Shown piece after piece: positions 1 through 5,687 of a stretch of DNA of 6,739 bases; the stretch's first letter is position 1, and each line of letters begins with the position of its first letter. The stretch comes from an uncultured bacterium. GTDB taxonomy: Bacteria > Planctomycetota > UBA1135 > GCA-002686595. The position numbers and the translations under genes were made by a program. The DNA is taken from the NCBI GenBank assembly GCA_902826945.1, contig CADEGS010000234.1:1-6739 (forward strand), read 5' to 3'. The notes below the pieces were generated by a model, which worked only from the letters and a program-made list of their open reading frames with translations, was not told the origin of the DNA and did not search any database.

Positions 1-118
1 TGTACTTGACCCAGGTGCGGAAGCTCCCGACCGGGACGTGGTTCTCCGACTTGCACGCGACCGTGCAGGCGTGGCAGCCGATGCACCGCGAGTGGTCGAT
101 GACGAAGCCGAGCTGCAC
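1..118 (-). CDS. 4Fe-4S dicluster-type electron-transfer subunit (N-terminal fragment)
   Basis: Only the first 39 codons are present; the gene runs off the left edge. The peptide begins (V/M)[18 protein letters not shown] and holds a complete first cluster motif, with Cys at residues 12, 15, 18 and 22 (CxxCxxCxxxC), followed by KSENHVPVG and RTWVKY. This pattern is typical of the N-terminus of iron-sulfur subunits of molybdopterin oxidoreductases (DmsB/NrfC/FdhB-like), which pass electrons between the catalytic subunit and a membrane partner. The start is the GTG at 118-116. An in-frame TGA at 154-152 excludes a long extension, and the only nearby ATG (156-154) is in another frame. No convincing Shine-Dalgarno sequence precedes the GTG, so the start rests on the family's usual short N-terminus. 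The gene lies 81 bases downstream of the TrpD-like gene on the same strand. Which oxidoreductase it serves cannot be told from the fragment. Confidence 0.82.
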   Translation of the reverse strand, partial: MQLGFVIDHSRCIGCHACTVACKSENHVPVGSFRTWVKY

Positions 119-163
119 GCGTGGCCGCGCGGCGAGGCCGCGGCGGGCGCGTCATCGTACGGG

Positions 164-189
164 GGCCGCCTGTGGGGAGAAAGGCGGCC
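164..189 (-). terminator. Possible weak hairpin between the TrpD-like and Fe-S genes
   Basis: A perfect 7-bp inverted repeat (GGCCGCC/GGCGGCC) with a 12-base loop begins 11 bases after the TrpD-like stop codon. There is no U-tract, and in DNA this GC-rich such a short stem can arise by chance. It could be a weak terminator or attenuator before the Fe-S gene, or nothing. Confidence 0.22.
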
Positions 190-199
190 GGCCCGGCCC

Positions 200-1267
200 T
201 CAGGCGCGCTTGCGCAGGGCCTCGAGCACGGCCAGCGCCTTGCCCGACTCGAGCGACTTCACCGCCTGGTCGACGCCCTCGGCCAGGGTCAGCGCGCGGC
301 CGCCGGCCTTGAGGATCACGGCGGCGCCGAGCACGCTCGCGCTGCGCGCGGGGCCGCTCTCGCCCTTGAGCACGGCGTCGTTCTGGTCGGCGGCGGCCTG
401 CACGAGCAGCGGGTTGTCGTCGGTGCCCTCGCCCTCGACGGGCGGGCTGAAGAGCGGCAGCTCGGGGTCCTGCTGATCGGCCAGGCCGAAGTCCGAGGGC
501 TCGACCGTCAGCGGCACCTGGTGCTGGCCGTGCAGCTCGATGCCGCGCGTGCGCCGGCGCAGGGTCGGGAGGATGCCGCCGCCCAGGCCCTGCACCGCGA
601 TGCCGTTCTTGTGGCCCAGGCCGACCATGGTCTCGACCGCGATGCCGAGCACCGGACCGCTGCGCGCGCCGAGCACGACCGCGGCGCTCGGCGGCGCGAT
701 CAGCTTCTCGACCGTCGAGAGCGGCGTGCGCACGCCGACCTCGCCGCGCACGCGCCGCAGCGCGAGCAGCGCGGGCAGCATGCCCGAGGCGGCGATGGCG
801 GCGAAGCCGGTCTGGCCGACCCACTCCTCGGCCTGCGCGGGGTCCCAGGTCCAGCCGCAGCCGAAGTGCTCGAGCACGCTGGCCGCGGTCAGGCCGCGGC
901 GCGGCGGGACGCGGCGCTCGGTCACGATCAGGACGCGCGCGCCGGCGCCGGCGGCGATCAGGCCGGCCGCGACCTCGAGCGGCGGCACGGTCTCGTAGCC
1001 GTCGTGCGGCGGGCACACGCACACGAGCCCGGCCAGCTCGCGGCAGGGGATCGTCGCGCGCTCGCGCGCCGCGCGCGCGAAGCCGATCAGCTCCTCGACC
1101 GTCACGCCCTTCCAGCGCAGCGCGATCAGGAAGGCGCCGATGCGGATCTCGCTGTCGCCCCCCTCGAGGATCGTGCAGAAGGCGCGGTAGGCCTCGTCCT
1201 GGGTCAGGTTCCTGCCGTCGCGGCGGTCGGACGAGCCCAGGACGCGCAGCAGGTCGCGGAGGAGCAT
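200..1267 (-). CDS. Divergent TrpD-family protein, YbiB/TrpD2-like (glycosyl transferase family 3)
   Basis: A 355-residue protein with the two-part TrpD fold. Residues 1-75 match the helical N-terminal domain (DLLRVLGSSDR, then LTQDEAYRAF and SEIRIGAFLIALRWKGVT). The rest matches the phosphoribosyltransferase-type domain, including a VRGEVGVRT segment near residues 173-181 and a C-terminal KGESGPAR...AGGRALTLAEGV stretch. The catalytic signatures of anthranilate phosphoribosyltransferase are missing. The GTGGD PRPP loop is replaced by PPHDGY (86-91), the KHGNR region reads VTERR (115-119), and the Asp-Glu Mg site (GLDE-type) is absent. In the known family this points to TrpD2 proteins such as E. 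coli YbiB, described as nucleic-acid-binding rather than tryptophan-biosynthetic. No trp genes are nearby. The ATG at 1267 fits the family N-terminus, although CTCCTTTCC precedes it and no Shine-Dalgarno is visible. Membership of the superfamily is secure; the function is not. Confidence 0.85.
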   Translation of the reverse strand: MLLRDLLRVLGSSDRRDGRNLTQDEAYRAFCTILEGGDSEIRIGAFLIALRWKGVTVEELIGFARAARERATIPCRELAGLVCVCPPHDGYETVPPLEVAAGLIAAGAGARVLIVTERRVPPRRGLTAASVLEHFGCGWTWDPAQAEEWVGQTGFAAIAASGMLPALLALRRVRGEVGVRTPLSTVEKLIAPPSAAVVLGARSGPVLGIAVETMVGLGHKNGIAVQGLGGGILPTLRRRTRGIELHGQHQVPLTVEPSDFGLADQQDPELPLFSPPVEGEGTDDNPLLVQAAADQNDAVLKGESGPARSASVLGAAVILKAGGRALTLAEGVDQAVKSLESGKALAVLEALRKRA

Positions 1268-1342
1268 GCGGGGAAAGGAGCGCCGGAGGGGAGCGAGCGC
1301 GGAGCGTAAACCCCGGGCGGGCCCCCCCTCAAGCCTCGCGCG

Positions 1343-1371
1343 CCCGCCCGGCGGCCCTTCCGCCCGGCGGG
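1343..1371 (-). terminator. Strong GC hairpin after the amidohydrolase operon
   Basis: Seven bases past the TAG of the fourth amidohydrolase lies a 29-base inverted repeat: an outer 6-bp stem (CCCGCC/GGCGGG), one G-G mismatch, an inner 5-bp stem (GGCGG/CCGCC) and the 5-base loop AAGGG. Its position and stability suit a transcript end or 3'-end stabiliser for the operon. No U-tract follows, so intrinsic termination is inferred. The near-symmetry means it would fold on either strand. Confidence 0.5.
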
Positions 1372-1378
1372 AACGGCT

Positions 1379-2998
1379 CTAGCCGCCTTCCTCGTCCTTC
1401 TCGCCCTCGCCGGCCTCGTCCGTGCCCTGGTCGGCGCCCTCGTCGCCCTCGTCGGAGCCCTTCTCGGCCTCGCCCTTGGCGGGCTCGGGAGCGGGCGTCT
1501 CGGTCTCGGGCGCGGCCTCGCCGGGGTCGAGCGGCGGCAGCTCCGGCCGCGGCCGGATGTGGGCGTAGAAGATCTCCTCCTGCTTGTCGTAGACGAGCTT
1601 GCCGTAGACGACCGCGTACTGGACGAAGGTCTGGTAGTGCAGGACGTCGCCGTCGGTGACGATCGCGTCGAGGTCCTTGCCGGGCTCGAGCGTGCCGATG
1701 CGGCTCTCGACGCCCAGGATGCGCGCCGGGACGATCGTGAGCGACTCGAGCGCGGCCTGCTCGGGAAGGCCGCCGCGCACGGCGAAGGCCGCCTCGACCG
1801 GCAGGTGCAGGAGGTCCTGGCCGGTGATGCCGCCGAGGTCGACCGAGGTGTTGCCCGGGACCACGGCCACCTGGACGCCGGCCGCGTGCAGCCTGGCGGC
1901 GTTCTCGATGCTCGAGCCGCCGTCGCGCACGAGCTCCTCCTCCTTCGGCCGCACGGTGCGCGGCGTGATCACGGCGAAGGCGCCGGCGCGGCCCAGCTCG
2001 TCGGCCACGGTCCAGCCTTCCATGCAGCCGAAGATCACCGGCCGGAAGCCGTAGCGCTGCGCCAGGCGCGCGATGCCGAGCAGCTCCTCGCGCGAGTCGT
2101 TGTTGAAGCGCGCCAGGCGCTCGCCGCGCAGGATGCGCAGCGTGTTCGTGTCGATCGCCTTCTTGTCCGGCTCGGGCAGGCTCTTGTCTTCCTTGTCCTC
2201 CCACTCGCGGTACTCGCGCAGGTAGCGCGCGGCCTTGTCGAAGCGCTCCTTGGCCGAGCGGATGCTGGCGGGGTTCTGCAGGCTCCAGGGCACCGACGTG
2301 AGGTACTTCTCGCGCATCAGCACGTCGTCGATCGTGTAGCGGCGCAGCTTCACGGCGGCGTCGGACTGCTCCGCGCTCGTGATGCCGCTGGCGAGCGCCA
2401 GCACGAGGAACTCGCTGAAGGGGTCGAAGGTGTCCTCGATCTCGGCGTTCTCGCCTCCGGCGGCGAGCGGGCCCGGCGTCCCGGCGGGATCGTCGAGGTG
2501 CGACCCGGGGTCGATCTCGTCCACCGCGTGCAGCGGGTCGGTCAGCGACGCGGCGACGTCCTCGTGCGGGCGCTCCGCGTCCGCCTCGGGCGCGCCGAAC
2601 AGGCCGCGCGTCAGGCGCGTGGTCGCCCCCAGCGACACCAGGCCGGGGTAGACGCGCAGGCCGCGCGCGTCGAGCTTCTCGGTCTCGGGCGGGAGCCAGA
2701 GGTCGTAGCCGATCTCCTCGATCACGCCGTTCTTGGCCAGGATCGTCGCGCCGCGCAGGAGCGTGCCCTCGCCGCCGTAGACGTCGCCGCCCACGATCGC
2801 GAACCAGCGATCCTCTTCCTCCTTCTCCTTCTTCTCGTCCTTCGCCTTCTCCTCTTCCTTCTTCTCGCCGCCCTCGGAGGACTCCTTCTCGCCCTCCTCC
2901 TGCCACGGCGCGCGCGGCGCGGCGGCGGGCGCGCGGCCGAGCGCGAGGAGCGCGCCGGCGAGCGCGCAGGTCGTGGTGATCCGGAGCACGTTCCTCAT
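1379..2998 (-). CDS. Secreted amidohydrolase-fold protein lacking all metal ligands (pseudoenzyme)
   Basis: A 539-residue exported protein. A signal peptide spans roughly residues 1-27 (Arg2/Arg6, a hydrophobic stretch from Ile7 to Leu20, then APAAA). Residues 34-63 are Glu/Lys-rich linker, followed by an amidohydrolase domain to about 475 and an acidic Glu/Asp/Gly/Pro tail (about 496-539). The fold signatures are clear: GATILAKNGVIEEIG (83-97), YPGLVS where the HxH strand should be, and LTIVPARILGVESRIGTLEPGKD near 420-442. By alignment with the lipoprotein paralogue at 4359-5687, the HxH pair is Gly124/Thr126, the next His is about Asn299, the next His is Gly324 (IFGCMEGW), and the catalytic Asp is Asn383 (PGNTS). 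Hydrolysis is therefore unlikely; a binding, scaffolding or regulatory role is inferred. The ATG overlaps the previous gene's TGA (ATGA) and has a good Shine-Dalgarno. It is the last gene of the operon. Confidence 0.88.
   Translation of the reverse strand: MRNVLRITTTCALAGALLALGRAPAAAPRAPWQEEGEKESSEGGEKKEEEKAKDEKKEKEEEDRWFAIVGGDVYGGEGTLLRGATILAKNGVIEEIGYDLWLPPETEKLDARGLRVYPGLVSLGATTRLTRGLFGAPEADAERPHEDVAASLTDPLHAVDEIDPGSHLDDPAGTPGPLAAGGENAEIEDTFDPFSEFLVLALASGITSAEQSDAAVKLRRYTIDDVLMREKYLTSVPWSLQNPASIRSAKERFDKAARYLREYREWEDKEDKSLPEPDKKAIDTNTLRILRGERLARFNNDSREELLGIARLAQRYGFRPVIFGCMEGWTVADELGRAGAFAVITPRTVRPKEEELVRDGGSSIENAARLHAAGVQVAVVPGNTSVDLGGITGQDLLHLPVEAAFAVRGGLPEQAALESLTIVPARILGVESRIGTLEPGKDLDAIVTDGDVLHYQTFVQYAVVYGKLVYDKQEEIFYAHIRPRPELPPLDPGEAAPETETPAPEPAKGEAEKGSDEGDEGADQGTDEAGEGEKDEEGG
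1382..1513 (-). other. Acidic C-terminal tail of the fourth amidohydrolase
   Basis: Residues about 496-539 are dominated by Glu, Asp, Gly, Pro and Ala with few Lys, giving a strongly negative tail past the end of the amidohydrolase domain. No paralogue in the window has an equivalent. It is probably disordered. A role in metal or cation binding, or in contact with the Lys-rich part of the preceding protein, is speculative. Confidence 0.7.
2810..2899 (-). other. Glu/Lys-rich low-complexity linker in the fourth amidohydrolase
   Basis: Residues 34-63 are almost entirely Glu, Lys, Asp and Gly, encoded mainly by GAG and AAG. The segment lies between the signal peptide and the folded domain and is probably disordered or helical. 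The lipoprotein paralogue has a linker in the same place, but there it is Ala/Pro/Gly-rich. Confidence 0.75.
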
Positions 2999-4350
2999 CG
3001 CTCGTTCCTCTCGTACACGAAGCGGCCCTCGAGCATCACGGCCTGCACCCGCGAGCCCGGCTCGAACGGGTCGCGGTCGTAGAAGACCAGGTTGGCGTCC
3101 TTGCCCGCCTCGAGGCTGCCCAGGCGCTCGTCGAGGCCGAGCACGCGCGCGGGCACGAGCGTGACCGCTTCCAGCGCGGCCGCGCGCGACAGGCCGGCGC
3201 GCAAGAGCGCGCCGACGTCGCTCAGCCACTCGCGGTGGCCGCGCAGGTCGTCCTCGAGCGGGACCAGCGCCACGTGGCCGCCGGCGGCCACGATCTCGGC
3301 GGGGATGTTGCGCTCGCGGCGCGTGTCGGGCTGGAAGGTCAGGAGCGGGTCGAGCACGACGTCGAGCATGCGCTCGCCGATCTTGTCGGCCACCTGGAAC
3401 AGGTCCACGTCGTTGCGCAGCGGCACGCGCAGGCGCCAGACCATGTCCTTCTCCTCCTCGATGACGTCGAGCAGGTGCAGGTAGTCGCCGGCCTTCTGGA
3501 GGCGGAAGAGCGCCGGCAGCTCGCCGCGGCGCAGGTCGACGAAGGGCTTCACGTCGGGATCGGGCGCGGGCGGCACGAACGCGTCGCCGTCGGCCTTCTT
3601 GCCCTCGGTCTTCTCGTCGTCCTCGGCCGCGAGCGCGGTCTTCTCCTTCTCCTTGTCCTTCTCGGACTCCTTCTCCTTGTCGCCCTTGTCGTCCTTCTCC
3701 TCGTCGTCCTTCTTCTTCTTCGAGGAGCTCTTCTTGCTCTTCTTCTCCTGGTCCTTCTCCCACTTCTCGCGCGCCTTGGCGACCTTCTCCTCGTACTTGT
3801 CCACCTCCTCGAAGCCCTTGCGCAGCATCTTCTTCGAGGCCGCGTCCGACTGCAGGAAGGCCTTCAGGTAGGCGTGCTCGCGCACGACCATGTCCGGGAC
3901 GGTGTCGCCCTGCGGGCGGATCGCCACCGCCAGGCCGGGCACGCCGGTGCCCGGCGGGTAGATGCCGAGCGTCGTCACGCCGAGCTCGAGCAGCTCGCGC
4001 CACACGTCCTGGCGCGGGAAGAGCTCGCCCTTGGCCTCGACCGCGGGCGAGAAGCCGCCGCCGGCCTCGCCGTCGGCGCCGATGCGCGTGTAGCAGTTCA
4101 CGAGCCCGGGCAGCGCGATCCAGTCCGGCCGGTCCACGACGGGGATGCCGCGCTCGACCGGCAGGTCCTCGCCGACGGCCACGATGCGCCCGCCGTCGAG
4201 CAGGATCACCGCGTGCTCGATCGTGCCGTGCGCGATCGTCTCGGCCTTGCCGACGCGGATCGCCTTGAGGCCGCCCGGCGCGGCCTGGGCCGGCGCGGAG
4301 AGCGCCAGGGACAAGAGGAGGGCTCGGGTCGTGAAGCTCATGCGTCGCAT
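2995..4350 (-). CDS. Secreted amidohydrolase-fold protein with degenerate active site and Lys/Glu-rich insertion
   Basis: A 451-residue exported protein. The signal peptide is about residues 1-23 (Arg2/Arg3/Arg9, a hydrophobic RALLLSLALS segment, AQA before the cut). The amidohydrolase signatures are HAVILLDGGRIVAVGEDLP (46-64), WIALPGLVN (77-85), GVTTLGIYPPG (124-134) and TLVPARVLGLDERLGSLEAGKD (397-418). Aligned with the neighbouring lipoprotein paralogue, the HxH pair is Tyr87/Arg89 and the strand-5 His is Arg283, just after an identical GELP. The strand-6 His is Asn or Asp near 313-314, and the Asp position is Glu366/Asp367. Lys163 may be the only retained site residue. About 70 residues (184-256) of Lys, Glu, Asp and Ser expand the helix-loop before strand 5. 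This is probably a non-catalytic paralogue. The start could be the ATG at 4350 (8 bases after the previous stop) or 4341, three codons later and better spaced from GAGAG. Confidence 0.88.
   Translation of the reverse strand: MRRMSFTTRALLLSLALSAPAQAAPGGLKAIRVGKAETIAHGTIEHAVILLDGGRIVAVGEDLPVERGIPVVDRPDWIALPGLVNCYTRIGADGEAGGGFSPAVEAKGELFPRQDVWRELLELGVTTLGIYPPGTGVPGLAVAIRPQGDTVPDMVVREHAYLKAFLQSDAASKKMLRKGFEEVDKYEEKVAKAREKWEKDQEKKSKKSSSKKKKDDEEKDDKGDKEKESEKDKEKEKTALAAEDDEKTEGKKADGDAFVPPAPDPDVKPFVDLRRGELPALFRLQKAGDYLHLLDVIEEEKDMVWRLRVPLRNDVDLFQVADKIGERMLDVVLDPLLTFQPDTRRERNIPAEIVAAGGHVALVPLEDDLRGHREWLSDVGALLRAGLSRAAALEAVTLVPARVLGLDERLGSLEAGKDANLVFYDRDPFEPGSRVQAVMLEGRFVYERNER
3006..3010 (-). promoter_or_regulatory. 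Ribosome binding site of the fourth amidohydrolase
   Basis: GAGGA lies 7 bases before the ATG at 2998, inside the last codons of the preceding gene. It supports this start rather than the long upstream open frame, and it fits coupled translation across the ATGA overlap. Confidence 0.7.
3583..3801 (-). other. Lys/Glu/Asp/Ser-rich insertion in the third amidohydrolase
   Basis: Residues 184-256 begin as a probable helix (KYEEKVAKAREKWEKDQEKK) and continue as KKSSSKKKKDDEEKDDK-type low complexity. The position matches the charged helix-loop found in imidazolonepropionase-like relatives before the strand-5 His, so it looks like expansion of a family feature rather than a foreign domain. In the DNA it is a long run of mostly purine codons on the coding strand. 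Confidence 0.8.
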
Positions 4351-4356
4351 TCTCTC
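4351..4356 (-). promoter_or_regulatory. Purine-rich ribosome binding site of the third amidohydrolase
   Basis: GAGAGA sits between the previous gene's TGA and the first ATG. It abuts the ATG at 4350 with no spacer but is about 10 bases from the ATG at 4341. The spacing favours the second ATG; either start keeps the signal peptide. Confidence 0.45.
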
Positions 4357-4358
4357 GA

Positions 4359-5687
4359 TCAGAACCACTGTCCGTCCTCCGTGCGCGAGTACTGGACCTC
4401 GCCGTCGATCAGGACCATCTCGACGCGCGAGCGCGGATCCAGCGGGTCGCCGCTGGAGACGACCAGGTCGGCGTCCTTGCCGACCTCGAGGCTCCCGACG
4501 CGGTCTCCCACGAGGAAGGCGCGCGCGGGGTTGCAGGTGACGGCCTGGAGCATCTGGTAGGGATCGGCGCCCAGGCGCGCCGACATCGAGCCCTGCAGGA
4601 AGAGCTCCTCCTGCGGGATCACGCTGGCGTCGGTGTTCAGCGAGAAGTCGGGCACGCCGGCCGCGACGTACTCGGAGGCGGTGCCGACGATGCGGTCCTC
4701 GCGCACCGCCGCGGTGAAGTTCATCGTGCGCGGCCCGTGGTTCACGGGCACGCCGTTCTCGGCGGCGAAGCGCGCCACGTGCCAGCCGTCCCAGCTCCCG
4801 TGCGAGACGATGCAGTGCGTGTGGTAGCGCAGCTTCCACATGCGCACCGTGTCGGCCACGCCCTCGGCGGACGCGCAGTGGATCAGCACCGGCAGCTCGC
4901 CCTGGTGCACGCGCACCAGGTTCGCCAGGCGCGGGTCCACGCGCCCGTCGCGCGCGGCCGCGGCGGCGCGGTCGTTCAGCGTCTCGAGCACCCACGCCAG
5001 GCCGCACCAGGTGCTGCCGGCGTCGCCGCCGCCGCGCTGGGGGTTGTAGTTCTGCGCGACCTTCAGGCCGCCCGGGTCGCGCACGACGATCTCCTCGTAC
5101 CCGGCGTCGGTCTTCGTCTTGTAGAGCACGCCGAAGCCGCCCATGCTCGTGCCGCTGCCGGGGATGCCGAAGAGCGTCGTCACGCCCCCCGCGCAGGCGC
5201 GGCGGATGTCGTGGTTCGAGGGCACGATCACCGGCCGCGAGGAGAGCTCGGGGTTCGTCGGCAGGACCATGTCGTTGATGTCGCCGAAGCCCCCGCCGTG
5301 GATGTGCGAGTGCAGGTCCACCATCCCCGGCGAGAGCCAGGCCGGGCCGCAGTCGACCAGCTCGAAGCCCGCGGGCGGCTCGACCGGCGGGCCGACGTAC
5401 TCGATGCGCCCGTCGCGCACGAGCACCATGCCCGGGTCGAGCACGCGCGCCTGTGCGTCCATCGTGAGCACCTTCGCCGCGCGCACGGCGAGCGCGCGCT
5501 CGCCCTCGGCCGCGGGCGCGACCGGAGCGGGCGCGGGAGCGCCGCCGCGGCCCGCGCGGGCGGCGTCGCCCGGGGCGCCGCGCGAGGCTCCCGCCGGCTC
5601 CCCGCGCGCGCCGCTCGCGGCGCACGAGGCCAGCGCCAGCGCCGCGCACGCGAGCGCGCCGCCGGGCCGCGCTCGGGCCGCCCTCAC
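4359..5687 (-). CDS. Metal-dependent amidohydrolase, predicted lipoprotein (imidazolonepropionase-like)
   Basis: A 442-residue protein. Residues 1-22 look like a lipoprotein signal: Arg2/5/7, an Ala/Leu core, and lipobox LASC ending at Cys22. An Ala/Pro/Gly-rich linker runs to about residue 60, then an amidohydrolase domain. The metal-site residues are present: HSH at 126-128, Lys209 (GGLKVAQ, a candidate strand-4 ligand), His270 (LIHCAS), His296 (IVSHGSW) and Asp353 (SLNTDAS). GDRVGSLEVGKDADLVV closes the domain. In the known superfamily this set binds one or two divalent metals and hydrolyses amide, cyclic amide or similar bonds, here probably on the periplasmic side. The substrate is unknown. 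The GTG start at 5687 overlaps the previous TGA and has GGGAGG 5 bases upstream; the frame stays open far upstream only because of high GC. It is a close paralogue of the partial gene before it (shared NPEL, PSNH, AGVTT, IPGS and GVL.KT blocks). Confidence 0.92.
   Translation of the reverse strand: MRAARARPGGALACAALALASCAASGARGEPAGASRGAPGDAARAGRGGAPAPAPVAPAAEGERALAVRAAKVLTMDAQARVLDPGMVLVRDGRIEYVGPPVEPPAGFELVDCGPAWLSPGMVDLHSHIHGGGFGDINDMVLPTNPELSSRPVIVPSNHDIRRACAGGVTTLFGIPGSGTSMGGFGVLYKTKTDAGYEEIVVRDPGGLKVAQNYNPQRGGGDAGSTWCGLAWVLETLNDRAAAAARDGRVDPRLANLVRVHQGELPVLIHCASAEGVADTVRMWKLRYHTHCIVSHGSWDGWHVARFAAENGVPVNHGPRTMNFTAAVREDRIVGTASEYVAAGVPDFSLNTDASVIPQEELFLQGSMSARLGADPYQMLQAVTCNPARAFLVGDRVGSLEVGKDADLVVSSGDPLDPRSRVEMVLIDGEVQYSRTEDGQWF

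Noticed and set aside
38..1309. Long plus-strand open frame opposite the TrpD-like gene
   Set aside because: Its product is Ala/Arg/Leu/Gly-rich with no recognisable domain. It is a high-GC shadow of a gene with clear family motifs on the minus strand.
1305..1332. Possible sigma70-like promoter for the TrpD-like gene (TTGAGG, 16-base spacer, TTTACG)
   Set aside because: Both boxes match the consensus poorly and lie in G/C runs. The placement 37 bases before the ATG is suggestive but not enough to support a call.
1329..2906. Minus-strand Arg/Gly-rich open frame overlapping the fourth amidohydrolase
   Set aside because: It is an out-of-frame reading of the same DNA: Arg/Ala/Gly monotony with no domain.
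1559..3082. Plus-strand open frame opposite the fourth amidohydrolase
   Set aside because: There are no domain motifs, and its Leu-rich part mirrors the Glu/Lys linker. The minus-strand gene has a signal peptide, a ribosome site and family signatures.
3583..3801. Purine/pyrimidine-rich tract as a possible triplex-forming or repeat element
   Set aside because: The asymmetry is fully explained by GAG/AAG/GAC codons of the charged protein segment, and there is no regular DNA repeat unit.
2999..4003. Upstream extension of the fourth amidohydrolase frame
   Set aside because: The frame is open only because of GC content. The extension would run through the third gene, whereas the ATG at 2998 has a ribosome site and a signal peptide.
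3235..4560. Plus-strand open frame with long Leu/Val runs that resemble membrane segments
   Set aside because: The Leu/Val runs are the antisense reading of GAG/AAG codons in the Lys/Glu-rich insertion of the third amidohydrolase, so it is not a membrane protein.
4351..5649. Upstream extension of the third amidohydrolase frame
   Set aside because: It reads Arg/Ala-rich nonsense through the lipoprotein gene. The signal peptide starts at 4350 or 4341.
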